Assembly (NCBI RefSeq): GCF_001618425.1 | Contig: NZ_BDCU01000050.1 | Span: 103,947 to 167,946 of the forward strand | Length of the DNA stretch: 64,000 bases | Origin: Nocardia fusca NBRC 14340 | Lineage (GTDB): Bacteria > Actinomycetota > Actinomycetes > Mycobacteriales > Mycobacteriaceae | Direction of reading: 5' to 3' | In this document: piece after piece, positions 25,623 through 34,325 of the stretch | How the letters are laid out: each line of letters starts with the position of its first letter | How positions within the stretch are numbered: position 1 is the stretch's first letter | Translations under genes and position numbers: made by a program | Notes under the pieces: generated by a model | Told to the model about the DNA's origin: nothing | Database searches by the model: none | What the model saw: only the letters and a program-made list of their open reading frames with translations

Positions 25623-26921
25623 TCAGGCGACACTCCAGTTATCGGGGGTCGAGCCGCGTCGCCGCCCGCGTCGCCGGCGCTGGTAGAACACCTCCTCCAC
25701 CGAAATGTTGGGCACTTCCTCGACGATCCCGGCCAGTTGCGCGTCCAGCCGAAGTTCGGCGATTCGCCGGTGCAGCCCCGCTCGCCGTTCCGCCGGCAAC
25801 CCCGCCCAGATCGCGCCGATCCGGCGTTGCGAGGGGTGATCGGCACGAGCCACCAGCCTGAGCAGCTCCGGCCAGAGGTCGTCGGCGTTGGCTATCTCCG
25901 GCAGCTCGGCGATCCGCTCCACGGGCATCCGCACCAGCAGGCCGACGATATAGCGCTGCACATCGGGGTGGGTGCGTTCGGCCAGCAGCAGCAGACCCCG
26001 CCACGGCCCGGGGTAGAACGCGATGACCAGGGATTCGACGATCGCGGTGAGCGCGGCGGTATTGGCGAAGATCGGGTTCATCGCCATCCGCTGCAGCGCC
26101 GGGTGGCCGAGCTTCGATACGAAGGTCATCAGTTCCGGCGCCGCGCCCTTCTGGATGACGTGGGCGGCGAGTTTGCCCAGCGCCTCCGGACTGGCGATCG
26201 CGAGCAGGATGTCCCCGATCTCGGACACCACGTCCCGGGAAGCCCGCGACATCACCGAGATCGCCGCCTCCTTCAATTCCGGCGAACCGGCCAGCACCGT
26301 CTCCATCATTCGCGGAACCCGTCGCGACCGGCCGTCCAGCAACTGGCGCAGTATGTTGCTGATCGCGGGCGCGGAGTACGCGTAGGCGGCGGAGAAGATG
26401 ATGCCCTCGTCGTCGAGCGTCCCGTGCTCGACCGCCTCGACGAATTTCGGTTTGGCATATTCGAGAAACGGCCCGACGGTGATGTGGTCCTTGCGGCGCA
26501 GGACCTCGTTCACGATGGCGACCAACGGCTCGGAGGCCATGATGTCGCCCAGTTCGCCGAGCGCTTTGGGATCCACGTAGGGGGTACAGTCCGCGGCGTA
26601 CTCCGTTTTGAGCATGGTGAGCGTCTCGGCGGCCGCATCGGGGTATTCGACGCCGACCGCTCCGGCCGCGCGGCCGGTCATCATGGGCGGCACGATCCGC
26701 TGGACCAGGGGCAGCGACACCGTGAGCGGAATGATCGGGATCAGACGCCCGATCCGTTTGAACATCTCGCCGTGGTATTCGAAGATCCGGCCCGACATTC
26801 GCTGCTCGAGTTCGTGCAGGTGTTCGGCGCCGAGTCGTTCGAGGTAGGCGATACGTTCGACAGGCACGTGTAACGTGCGCGCGAGCAGGACCATCTGCGC
26901 GCGGGTGACCAGATCGCTCAT
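25623..26921 (-). CDS. Unrecognised large helical protein
   Basis: The 432-residue protein starts at the ATG at 26921, overlapping the small upstream gene as ATGA. I do not recognise it. It appears almost entirely alpha-helical. Repeated hydrophobic heptad-like blocks (for example MPVERIAELPEIA and LPAERRAGLHRRIAEL) resemble HEAT or MgtE-N repeats. A hydrophobic patch near residue 60 (LIPIIPLTVSLPLVQRIVPP) may touch membrane. The C-terminus is strongly basic (RRRRGRRRG). It is coupled to the 74-residue protein, and the pair probably form a complex. Confidence 0.75.
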   Translation of the reverse strand: MSDLVTRAQMVLLARTLHVPVERIAYLERLGAEHLHELEQRMSGRIFEYHGEMFKRIGRLIPIIPLTVSLPLVQRIVPPMMTGRAAGAVGVEYPDAAAETLTMLKTEYAADCTPYVDPKALGELGDIMASEPLVAIVNEVLRRKDHITVGPFLEYAKPKFVEAVEHGTLDDEGIIFSAAYAYSAPAISNILRQLLDGRSRRVPRMMETVLAGSPELKEAAISVMSRASRDVVSEIGDILLAIASPEALGKLAAHVIQKGAAPELMTFVSKLGHPALQRMAMNPIFANTAALTAIVESLVIAFYPGPWRGLLLLAERTHPDVQRYIVGLLVRMPVERIAELPEIANADDLWPELLRLVARADHPSQRRIGAIWAGLPAERRAGLHRRIAELRLDAQLAGIVEEVPNISVEEVFYQRRRRGRRRGSTPDNWSVA

Positions 26922-27142
26922 CCTTCGAGTTTGTCCCCGAACATGATCCGGCGGGTGATCGTCCGGAACGGCGGGGGGAAGAACCGGATCATTCCGTTGA
27001 CAGCTTCGATGAGCAGGTCCTTCTCCTGTTGCTGGGCACTGCGGAACAATCCGAGCAGATCCTCGATCTCGGAGTCGGAGAGCATTTCCGACGCGGCAGT
27101 GGGTCCGTTCAGTTCGCGGACGAGTTCGGTTTTGGCACTCAT
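26918..27142 (-). CDS. Small helical protein, partner of the 432-residue protein
   Basis: The 74-residue protein has an AGGAGCAGA ribosome site just before the ATG at 27142. The sequence is helical and amphipathic (SEIEDLLGLFRSAQQQEKDLL), with a basic C-terminal part (FRTITRRIMFGDK). It has no recognised domain. The ATGA overlap with the larger gene shows co-translation. Confidence 0.72.
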   Translation of the reverse strand: MSAKTELVRELNGPTAASEMLSDSEIEDLLGLFRSAQQQEKDLLIEAVNGMIRFFPPPFRTITRRIMFGDKLEG

Positions 27143-27471
27143 TCTGCTCCTGTGTATCGATCAGGGGCCGGCAGCCGCGACAACCACCGCCGACACCGGG
27201 TATTACCCGCCCGACGATATGCCGAATCGTCGTGAACGTAAGGGCATTCACAACTGGTGTTATCTGCCTGCAATTTGTGCTGTGGCACACCGTCGGGGTG
27301 CCGCAGACGCTACCGCACACCGGTCCCCGGCCCGGCGGTCCGATGATCGGATGCGGCCCGTCCTGCGATCCGAGCAGGTCGGTGGCACCGTGTTCCGGCT
27401 CGGCGGATTCCGGACCGCCGCGCGACCGACCGTGAGAGCACTCACCGACCACCGGAATCCGTATCAGCGAC
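27143..27471. other. 329-nt intergenic region with two inverted repeats
   Basis: The region holds CGGGTA-T-TACCCG (27197-27209, 13-bp odd palindrome) and CGACGAT-N7-ATCGTCG (27212-27232). They are back to back, 55-90 nt upstream of the small gene at 27142. Both could be operators for that pair. Nothing coding is visible in the rest. Confidence 0.45.
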
Positions 27472-28470
27472 TCACGGCCGGGAGCGCGTCCCGTTCTGCG
27501 CCGCCGCCAGATGCCGGCGCAGGAACAGCAGCTGGTGGGCCACGGCGGAGTCGAAGAAGGGATTGCCCGGCCAGATACCGAAGTGGCCGCAGGGGTAGTG
27601 GCGTACTTCGGCCCGTGCCGCGAACGCCGCCCGCGCCGCGGCGTGCGGCGGTGCGCCGCGATCGAAATCGGCGATCTGCACGAGGACGGGCAGGTTCAGT
27701 CCGGCGGCCGTCCGCGCGGGCCGATACCCGGGGAGCTGCCACAGCACACCCGCGTCGATCTCGTTACGCCAGGTGGGTCCGGCGAGGGCGGTGTAGGAGT
27801 CGTAGTAGCCGTCCGACGTCAGCGCGGCGAGCTCCCCGGGCCGGCCGACGAGCGGGATGAGCCCGGAACCGCCGAACACTGCGGCCAGCCCGGCCCGGGC
27901 ACCGCCGGCCGCTCCCCGCAGCACCCCCGCGACACCGCTCTCCCGCGCCGCCAGGACTCCCGCCGCCCGGCCGTCTACCAGCGGAGTGACCGAAACGATC
28001 GCCGCGAGGGCGGCCCGGACCGCGGTCGAGTCGGCAGGTGTGGCGCTCGCGGCGGCACCGGCGACGAATACGTGACCGCCGGACAGCGATACGCCCCACA
28101 GCACCACCCGGTGCGGGTCCACGCCCGGTAGTTGCGCGGCGGCCAGCACCGCGGCCCGGTAGTCGGCCAGCTGCTCCGACATCCGAACCCGCTGGCGCGG
28201 CCGACCCCCACTCGCGCCGAAATAGCGGAAATCGAAGGCCAGGACGTCGATCCCGGCCGCGGCGTAGGCCCGCGCGAACGGTTCGAGTCCGGAATCCTTG
28301 GTCCCGCCGAAACCGTGCGCCATGACCGCGACCGGGCGACCGGCCGGGCCGTCGAACTCGGCGGACGTGGCGGGGAAATGCCAGGCGTGACAGTCCACGC
28401 CGCCGGAGCGGAAGGCCACGGAGGCCGCAACGGTGGTGCCGGCCGGGCCCGGGGTATCGCGCAGAGTCAT
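27472..28470 (-). CDS. Alpha/beta hydrolase
   Basis: The 332-residue protein has the oxyanion region VMAHGFGGTKDSG, the nucleophile elbow GVSLSG and a C-terminal catalytic His in PCGHFGIWPG. An Asp in QIADFDRGAPP completes the triad. The overall pattern resembles the dienelactone hydrolase/Xaa-Pro acyl-peptidase-like group. It overlaps the TetR gene by ATGA and lies in one operon with a flavin monooxygenase. Hydrolysis of an ester made by that enzyme is a reasonable inference. Confidence 0.9.
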   Translation of the reverse strand: MTLRDTPGPAGTTVAASVAFRSGGVDCHAWHFPATSAEFDGPAGRPVAVMAHGFGGTKDSGLEPFARAYAAAGIDVLAFDFRYFGASGGRPRQRVRMSEQLADYRAAVLAAAQLPGVDPHRVVLWGVSLSGGHVFVAGAAASATPADSTAVRAALAAIVSVTPLVDGRAAGVLAARESGVAGVLRGAAGGARAGLAAVFGGSGLIPLVGRPGELAALTSDGYYDSYTALAGPTWRNEIDAGVLWQLPGYRPARTAAGLNLPVLVQIADFDRGAPPHAAARAAFAARAEVRHYPCGHFGIWPGNPFFDSAVAHQLLFLRRHLAAAQNGTRSRP

Positions 28471-29114
28471 GAATCGTTCCTCGCCGTGATGGGTGCGGCG
28501 AGCCCGGTGCCGTAGATCGATCGCAGCCAGACGGTGACCACCGACTCGATGTAGCGTTCCCGGTCCAGTTCCGCATCGAAGGTCAATCGTTCGAGCAGGC
28601 GCTCGTTGAGCAGGAGCAGCACATCGGCGACGGCGGTGGCGTCACCGCCGGCCGGGGCGCGACCGGCGGCGCGTTCGGCTTCGATCATGGCCGCGATCGA
28701 CGGGATGAAGGCCTGGCGGTCGGACTCCCACAGCTCGCGCACGCCCGGGGCATTGCGCGCGGCCAGCACCGCGCCGTAGAGATGACGGTTGCGATCCCAG
28801 AACTCGACGAGCCCGCGGATGGCCCGCTCGATACGCTGGGCCGGTGCTCCCGCCCCGACGAGAATATCGTTGAGCGCGAAGACTTCCTCGTAGGTTTCCT
28901 CCAGCGCGGCCGCCACGGCCGCGGCCTTGTTCTCGAAGTAGAAGTAGAAGGCGGATCTGGTGAGCCCGGCACGCCGGGAGATCTCGGCGATGTTGACGGT
29001 TTCGAGCCGGCCGCCGTTATCGCGCAACAGTTCGTCCAGAGCCGCCAGCAGTGCGCTGCGCCGCCGATCGCCGCGCTGCGGGGCCCGGCGGTCGATGCGC
29101 GACCGCGTGGTCAT
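28467..29114 (-). CDS. TetR/AcrR family transcriptional regulator
   Basis: The 215-residue protein starts at the ATG in the ATGA overlap with the FMO gene. The DNA-binding region (about 18-65) contains VNIAEISRRAGLTRSAFYFYFENKAA. The C-terminal domain is similar to EthR-type regulators, which control Baeyer-Villiger monooxygenases in this order. It sits between FMO and hydrolase genes and probably acts on the palindromes in the FMO/ADH divergent region. Confidence 0.92.
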   Translation of the reverse strand: MTTRSRIDRRAPQRGDRRRSALLAALDELLRDNGGRLETVNIAEISRRAGLTRSAFYFYFENKAAAVAAALEETYEEVFALNDILVGAGAPAQRIERAIRGLVEFWDRNRHLYGAVLAARNAPGVRELWESDRQAFIPSIAAMIEAERAAGRAPAGGDATAVADVLLLLNERLLERLTFDAELDRERYIESVVTVWLRSIYGTGLAAPITARNDS

Positions 29115-30457
29115 CCCGCCCGTCCCAGCCGGACCGGCCCCCGGGCCCGGGCCCGGCGCAGCCCGGCGGGTAGTTCGGTGAGCCGCAGGTCCCGTTCGTA
29201 GACGAAGTAGTCCAGCTGCTGGGTGTGCCGGGGCCGGTCCACCACATGACCGGTGAACCGCTGCCGATCGGTTTCGATGACCCGGTGCATCGTCTCCACC
29301 GGCGGCGGGCGGTAGTGCCCGGCCGCGTATGCGGCCACCAGCCGCGCCTGGCATTCGACGAACGGGAACAGCGTGGGAAACGGCTGCGCGAACCCCACGA
29401 AGGCGAGATCGTCGATACCCGGTTTGAATATGCGCTTGTACAGGGAGATCCGATTGTCCGGAGCACTGAGGAATTCCGGATCGAAGAACGGGAAGGTGAT
29501 GTTGTAGCCGGTGCAGTAGATGATGACGTCGAAATCCTTCGCCGTCCCGTCCTCGAAATGCACCGTGGCACCGTCCAACCGGCTCACATCGGGTTTGGCG
29601 ACCACATCACCGGAGCCGAGCCGCAGCGGCAGTTCCACCGATTGGGTGGGATGGGCCTCGAAGAATTTGTGATTCGGCGCGGGCAGCCCGTATTTCACGG
29701 GATCGCCGGAGACGAGCGGCGTGAAGATCTGGGTGATCTTGCGCTGCCAGGACAGCGGCACATAGGGCACGGTGCGGAAATAGCGGTCGGCCGGCGTACC
29801 GGCGAAATACTTCGGCACCACCCACGCGCTCGACCGGGTCGACAGCCACACCTCGTTCTCCGTACTGCGCGAGGACAGCTCGACGGCGATATCGGCGGCA
29901 CTGTTACCGATACCGACGATCAGGATGCGCTTGCCGTACAGATCCAGCGGGGTACGCGGATCGATATAGGAATGGGAGTGGATGGATTCTCCGGTGAACT
30001 CGCCGGGGAAGTCCGGGAACCGCGGATCCCAGTGGTGCCCGTTGGCGACCACGAGCAGATCGAATCGGCGGGTGTCACCGGCCCCGGTCTCGATATCCCA
30101 GCCCCCGCCCGCGGCCGGGCGGGCGTGCTCGACGGCATTGCCGAATTCGATGGCGCGTTTCAGGTCGAAGGCCGCGGCATAGCCCTCCAGGTACTCCTTG
30201 ATGAGGGTGTGGTGCGGGAAATCGGGATAGGACTCCGGCATCGGATAGTCCCGGAAGGAGAGCTGGTACTTCGAGGTGTCGATGTGCAGCGAGCGGTACG
30301 CGCTGGAGTGTCCGTTCGGATTGCCGAATGCCCAGTTCCCGCCGATGCGGTCCGAGGCTTCGAAGCAGGTGTACGGAATACCGTAGTCGCCCAGCATCTT
30401 CCCGGTGGTCAGACCGCTGATACCCGCTCCGATGACAGCGACGGTGGGTTCGGGCAT
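29111..30457 (-). CDS. Flavin-containing monooxygenase
   Basis: The 448-residue protein has the FAD Rossmann motif GAGISG near residues 10-15. The FMO identifying motif reads FTGESIHSHSY, and the NADP Rossmann motif is GIGNSAAD. A late YCTGYNITFPFF segment is typical of the family. It oxygenates N, S or carbonyl substrates using NADPH and O2. Neighbouring hydrolase and alcohol dehydrogenase genes suggest a ketone-to-ester role, but true Baeyer-Villiger enzymes cannot be separated from FMOs by sight alone. Confidence 0.92.
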   Translation of the reverse strand: MPEPTVAVIGAGISGLTTGKMLGDYGIPYTCFEASDRIGGNWAFGNPNGHSSAYRSLHIDTSKYQLSFRDYPMPESYPDFPHHTLIKEYLEGYAAAFDLKRAIEFGNAVEHARPAAGGGWDIETGAGDTRRFDLLVVANGHHWDPRFPDFPGEFTGESIHSHSYIDPRTPLDLYGKRILIVGIGNSAADIAVELSSRSTENEVWLSTRSSAWVVPKYFAGTPADRYFRTVPYVPLSWQRKITQIFTPLVSGDPVKYGLPAPNHKFFEAHPTQSVELPLRLGSGDVVAKPDVSRLDGATVHFEDGTAKDFDVIIYCTGYNITFPFFDPEFLSAPDNRISLYKRIFKPGIDDLAFVGFAQPFPTLFPFVECQARLVAAYAAGHYRPPPVETMHRVIETDRQRFTGHVVDRPRHTQQLDYFVYERDLRLTELPAGLRRARARGPVRLGRAG

Positions 30458-30502
30458 ACGACCTCCTCGAGCACCACGCCGGTGTAGCGACCGACGCGCC
30501 GG

Positions 30503-30592
30503 GTGACACCGGTCACATGCACCCTAGGCACGGTTTTGACAGGTGTCAATAGAACTCGACTCTTGTCAGCCCGGCGCGGAGACGCCTAGTTT
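30503..30592. promoter_or_regulatory. Divergent FMO / alcohol dehydrogenase promoters with palindromes
   Basis: On the minus strand TTGACA (30544-30549) and TAGGGT (30521-30526) are 17 nt apart, a promoter about 60 nt before the FMO start. The -35 element is part of a 14-bp palindrome TTGACA-GG-TGTCAA (30536-30549). A second palindrome, GTGAC-ACCG-GTCAC (30503-30516), overlaps the expected start point. On the plus strand TTGTCA (30563-30568) and TAGTTT (30587-30592), 18 nt apart, could serve the dehydrogenase. A repressor at the palindromes would affect both directions. Confidence 0.6.
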
Positions 30593-30631
30593 GTGAGGCA
30601 CGCCATAGTCGGCCGGAGCGGGAGGACACCC

Positions 30632-31672
30632 ATGAGAGCGCTGCAACTCACCGAACCCGGCACCCTGGAGATACGTGAGGTCCCGACTCCGGAACCGGGC
30701 CCGGGCGAGCTGCTGATCCAGGTCGGCGCCTCCGGGATCTGCCACTCCGACCTGCATGTCCTTCACCTCCCCGTCAAGGTCCGCGAGGACCCGCTGACCC
30801 TCGGCCACGAGATCGCCGGCACCATCGCCGCGGTCGGCGACCAGGTGGCCGGGCGGACGACCGGCGAACGCGGTGTGGTGTATCTGTGCTGGTCGTGTGG
30901 GCGCTGCCCGGAATGCGCGAGCGGTAACGAGAACGTGTGCCGGGCGGCCGGGCGGGTCGCCATGCCACCCTGTCCCGGACTCGGGCCCGACGGCGGTATG
31001 GCCGAATACGTGGCCGTCCCGGCCGATTCCTTCGTTCCCATCGGCGATATGGACTTCGTCGCCGCCGCACCGCTGGCCGACGCCGCGCTCACCAGCTACC
31101 ACGCCATCCGCGGCGCCCGCGATCAGCTCTATCCCGGGGCCACGGCGGTGGTGATCGGAGCCGGCGGGCTCGGCCATGTCGGCATCCAGATCCTGCGTGC
31201 GATCACCCCGGTGCGGGTGATCGCGGTGGACACCGATCCGGACAAACTCGAGCTGGCGGCGGAATGCGGTGCGCACGAGGGACTCGCGGCCGACGCGGAC
31301 ACCGCGGCTCGGATCCTCGCCATGACCGGCGGCCGCGGCGCGGAAGCGGTATTCGACTTCGTGGGCGTGGACGCGACCGCGAAGCTCTCGGTCGAATCGG
31401 TCGGCCCCAACGGGGCCTACCGGATGATCGGGTTGGGCGAGGGCGATCCCGGTATCACCGCGGGCCCCGCGGGTGGCCCGGGGCTGCCGTGGGGCGCGAC
31501 GGTGCGCAAATCCTACGGCGGCACCAAACGCGATCTCATCGACAGTATCGCGCTGGCCCGGGAGGGCCGGATCACCGCGCGCACCCAGCAGTTCCCCCTC
31601 GAGGAGGGCGCGCACGCCTACGAACTGCTCGAACAGGGCAGGATCCGGGGTCGCGCGGTCCTGGTGCCCTGA
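30632..31672 (+). CDS. Zinc-dependent alcohol dehydrogenase (MDR family)
   Basis: The 346-residue protein starts at the ATG at 30632 behind GGGAGGA. Catalytic zinc ligands are Cys37 (GICHSDLH) and His59-Glu60 (GHEIAG). The structural zinc site is Cys89, Cys92, Cys95 and Cys103. The NAD-binding motif is GAGGLGHVG. The final Asp of the beta-alpha-beta unit (VIAVDTD) indicates NAD rather than NADP. Divergent from the FMO operon, it probably oxidises the alcohol that yields the ketone or aldehyde substrate. Confidence 0.93.
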   Translation: MRALQLTEPGTLEIREVPTPEPGPGELLIQVGASGICHSDLHVLHLPVKVREDPLTLGHEIAGTIAAVGDQVAGRTTGERGVVYLCWSCGRCPECASGNENVCRAAGRVAMPPCPGLGPDGGMAEYVAVPADSFVPIGDMDFVAAAPLADAALTSYHAIRGARDQLYPGATAVVIGAGGLGHVGIQILRAITPVRVIAVDTDPDKLELAAECGAHEGLAADADTAARILAMTGGRGAEAVFDFVGVDATAKLSVESVGPNGAYRMIGLGEGDPGITAGPAGGPGLPWGATVRKSYGGTKRDLIDSIALAREGRITARTQQFPLEEGAHAYELLEQGRIRGRAVLVP

Positions 31673-31678
31673 CCGGGC

Positions 31679-32158
31679 TCACTTCGTGCCGGTCGCCCAC
31701 ATATTGCTGAGCAACGTATGGCTGGGGGTATCGGCCAGCGACTGCGAGGATTCGTAGATCCGCACGTAGGAGGTGGCGTGGATACGCCAGATTCCGTCGG
31801 CGCCGCGCCGGTAGCGGTCGGTGTAGTACCCGGCGCCGCGGATCAGTACACCGAAATCCGTGGCCAGTACCGTGTCCTCGAACAGCCAGCTACCGGTCGC
31901 GGTGTCGCCGTCGACGGCGATCTCCGGATGATTGGCCACATGGGTGGTGACGATGCCGGGGCCCATGTTCTCGCGCATGAACCCGACCACGGCGTCGCGC
32001 CCGTCGAGGGTGAGCTCCTTGCCCATGGCGTGGGTGCCGTAGCGGGCTTCGATCTCCGGATCCAGCGTGGCGGCGAAATCGTCCCACTGCTTCAGATCCA
32101 GAGTGCGGAAGTACCGGTACTTGAGGCCGCGGAGAAGTTCGAGTGCCTGCAGATCCAT
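31679..32158 (-). CDS. SnoaL-like nuclear transport factor 2 fold protein
   Basis: The 159-residue protein starts at the ATG at 32158 (MDLQALELLRGLKYRYFRTLD). The pattern of an N-terminal helix with Y-x-R-x-x-D, a middle WLFEDTVL strand and a final WRIHATSYVRIY strand is typical of SnoaL_4 family proteins. These form small cone-shaped pockets for hydrophobic substrates. It converges with the dehydrogenase gene. The substrate is unknown. Confidence 0.85.
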   Translation of the reverse strand: MDLQALELLRGLKYRYFRTLDLKQWDDFAATLDPEIEARYGTHAMGKELTLDGRDAVVGFMRENMGPGIVTTHVANHPEIAVDGDTATGSWLFEDTVLATDFGVLIRGAGYYTDRYRRGADGIWRIHATSYVRIYESSQSLADTPSHTLLSNMWATGTK

Positions 32159-32336
32159 GGAGCCACCTTGGCACGGTGATTCGAGCGCGGCAAGAACATG
32201 TTCTATTTTCTCGGCACATCGACTCCCGTTTGCGCGGTCCGGACCGTGGTACTGCGGGCGATACCGGACGACAACTCGCGGCACCCGGCCCGTCGTGCCG
32301 GCGTTGCCGCACTATCCAGCAGTGACGGAGACAGCA

Positions 32337-32876
32337 ATGAACAGTGCCGATCTACTCACCGATGCCTTCGATCGAATCCGCGGGGTGGTCCACGAAGCGG
32401 TGGACGGACTCGACGAGCAGGCCCTGACCCACCGGCTCGATCCGGTGGCCAATTCCATCGCGTGGCTGGTCTGGCATCTCACGCGGGTCCAGGACGAGCA
32501 TCTGGCGGAACTCCAGAGCGCCGAATCGCTGTGGACGGGCCGCGGCTGGTTCGAGCGCTTCGACCTGCCGATCGACCGGGACGCCACCGGGTACGGCGAC
32601 ACTCCCGCCGAGGTAGCGCTGATCAGCGCTCCGCCCGAACTACTCACCGGATACCACGACGCCGTGCACGCGCGCACGGTCCGGTTCCTGGCCGCGCTCG
32701 ACGACCGGGACCTCGACGCGATCGTGGACACGAACTGGGATCCGCCGGTCACCATGGGCGTACGCCTGGTCAGTGTGATCGCCGACGACCTCCAGCACGC
32801 GGGCCAGGCCGCTTTCGTCCGTGGCATCCTCACCAACGCCCCCGCCGACCGGACGGATCCGGCGGCGACGCGCTGA
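32337..32876 (+). CDS. DinB superfamily protein (DUF664 type)
   Basis: The 179-residue protein starts at the ATG at 32337. The four-helix bundle carries putative metal histidines in LVWHLTRVQDEHLAEL and ADDLQHAGQAAF. The motif W-H-x-x-R-x-Q-D-x-H is typical of the DUF664/DinB group. In this lineage that group includes mycothiol-dependent transferases. A thiol-transfer role is possible but not shown. Confidence 0.85.
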   Translation: MNSADLLTDAFDRIRGVVHEAVDGLDEQALTHRLDPVANSIAWLVWHLTRVQDEHLAELQSAESLWTGRGWFERFDLPIDRDATGYGDTPAEVALISAPPELLTGYHDAVHARTVRFLAALDDRDLDAIVDTNWDPPVTMGVRLVSVIADDLQHAGQAAFVRGILTNAPADRTDPAATR

Positions 32877-32908
32877 TCCCGCTCCGGCCTCCGGCCCGGG
32901 CACGCCGG

Positions 32909-33727
32909 TCAGTCGCGCAGCGCCTGCTCACGCAGCCAGCCGAGAGTGCGCGAAAGTATCCGGGAGATGTGCATCTGTGACACTCCCAGCTCCTCCGCGA
33001 TCTGCGACTGGGTGCGGGATTCGAAGAACCGCATCCGCAGCACCTGGCGCTCCCGCTCGGACAACTCGTCGAGCAGGGGTTCGATCGCCAGGTAGTCCTC
33101 CAGCCAGCCGTAGGACGGCTCCTCGGCACCCAGCGATTCCACCAGCGGCAATGCCGAACTGTCGCCGTCCTCCCCGGTGGCGGGCGCGTCCAGCGAGGAG
33201 GCCTGGTAGGCATTACCGGCGATGAGGGCCTGGGTCACCTCCACCACATCGATCTCCAGTTCGGCGGCGATCTCCTTGGCCCGCGGCACCCGCCCGAGCC
33301 GCTGCGCGAGGATCTCGATGGTGGGGCCCAGGTTGAGCTGCAGTTCCTTGACCCGCCGCGGCACCCGGACCGACCACGTGTTGTCGCGGAAATGCCGGCG
33401 GACCTCGCCCATGATGGTCGGGACGGCGAAGGACAGGAACGAGGAACCACGGGAGACGTCGAAGCGGTCCACCGCGTTCACCAGGCCCAGCCGGGCCACC
33501 TGCAGCAGATCGTCGTAGTTCTCACCGCGCCCGGAGAACCTTCTGGCGATGTGCTCGGCCAGCGGCAGACACCGCCGCATGATCTCCGCGCGCAGCTCCG
33601 CGCGGGCGGGGTCGCCCTCGGCGAGGGCGCCCGCTTTGCCGAACAACGGCTCGATATTGTCGTAACTGTCATGGCCGCGGTGGCGGCGCGAAGGCCCGGG
33701 ATCCGCCCGTATGCCTTCACCCGCCAT
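32909..33727 (-). CDS. sigF: Stress-response RNA polymerase sigma factor (SigF/SigB type)
   Basis: The 272-residue protein starts at ATG 33727, preceded by GAGGAGG with ideal spacing, 11 nt inside the rsbW end. Region 2 is clear (ENYDDLLQVARLGLVNAVDRFD, then SFLSFAVPTIMGEVRRHFRD). Region 3 has RRVKELQLNLGPTIEIL. Region 4 has an HTH (TQSQIAEELGVSQMHISRIL). There is no region 1.1, as in the sporulation/stress sigma group. Control is by the anti-sigma factor upstream and probably by its own promoter at 34291-34315. Confidence 0.95.
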   Translation of the reverse strand: MAGEGIRADPGPSRRHRGHDSYDNIEPLFGKAGALAEGDPARAELRAEIMRRCLPLAEHIARRFSGRGENYDDLLQVARLGLVNAVDRFDVSRGSSFLSFAVPTIMGEVRRHFRDNTWSVRVPRRVKELQLNLGPTIEILAQRLGRVPRAKEIAAELEIDVVEVTQALIAGNAYQASSLDAPATGEDGDSSALPLVESLGAEEPSYGWLEDYLAIEPLLDELSERERQVLRMRFFESRTQSQIAEELGVSQMHISRILSRTLGWLREQALRD

Positions 33728-34157
33728 CGGCGCCTCCTCGGAACCAGCTGAACTCGACATCGGTCGGGTAACCACCACTCGCCACGTCGTAGGGATGCTG
33801 TTCCACGCTGACCGAGCGGGTCAGCGTCCGCACGATATGCCAGCCGAATCCCTCCTGATCGCGGAGCGAGTCGACCTCCGAGATCGAGGTTACGCGCACT
33901 GTCATGCGCTGCTCGTCGTAATCGAAATCGCAGGTCAGACTCGAATCGGGAACAGCTGCCGCAATCAACGACGTAGCCACCTCATCGAGGGCGAGCCGGA
34001 TATCGGTCACCTCGTCCAGACCGAAATCGGCGATCAGCGATACGGTCTCGGCCAGCGCGCGCAGCATCACCAGCTGCTCCTGCCGGGCCGGAATCCGTAC
34101 GCCCACCGTCGTATCCGCCGATGTCGTATACACGGAATCGGAGACACTCTCCCCCAT
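33717..34157 (-). CDS. rsbW: Anti-sigma factor, RsbW-type serine/threonine kinase
   Basis: The 146-residue GHKL-fold protein starts at the ATG at 34157. The N-box helix reads DIRLALDEVATSLIAAAV. The usual magnesium-binding Asn (as in SEAVTNAI of SpoIIAB) aligns with Ser. The G-box is recognisable (DQEGFGWHIVRTL). It should bind and inhibit the SigF encoded next. Loss of the Asn may mean weak or absent kinase activity, as inferred for some actinobacterial RsbW proteins. Confidence 0.9.
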   Translation of the reverse strand: MGESVSDSVYTTSADTTVGVRIPARQEQLVMLRALAETVSLIADFGLDEVTDIRLALDEVATSLIAAAVPDSSLTCDFDYDEQRMTVRVTSISEVDSLRDQEGFGWHIVRTLTRSVSVEQHPYDVASGGYPTDVEFSWFRGGADGG

Positions 34158-34290
34158 GCGCACCACCACCTCGTTCCTACCGCCCGCACCCCGGCGGGCG
34201 GGGCGCCCGCCGGGCCCGTCGGTGCCCGTGACCGTCGGTGACGCCGCGGTTCGTCTTCCTCGGATGTCGGCCTGATTGTCACATGCGCAC

Positions 34291-34315
34291 ATACCCCGGC
34301 CGGAATCGCCGAAAC
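34291..34315 (-). promoter_or_regulatory. SigF-dependent promoter of rsbW-sigF
   Basis: On the minus strand GTTT (34312-34315) and GGGTAT (34291-34296) are separated by 15 nt. This matches the mycobacterial SigF consensus GTTT-N15-17-GGGTA. The predicted start point is about 127 nt before rsbW. It indicates positive autoregulation of the operon. Confidence 0.7.
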
Positions 34316-34325
34316 CCCGCCCAGT

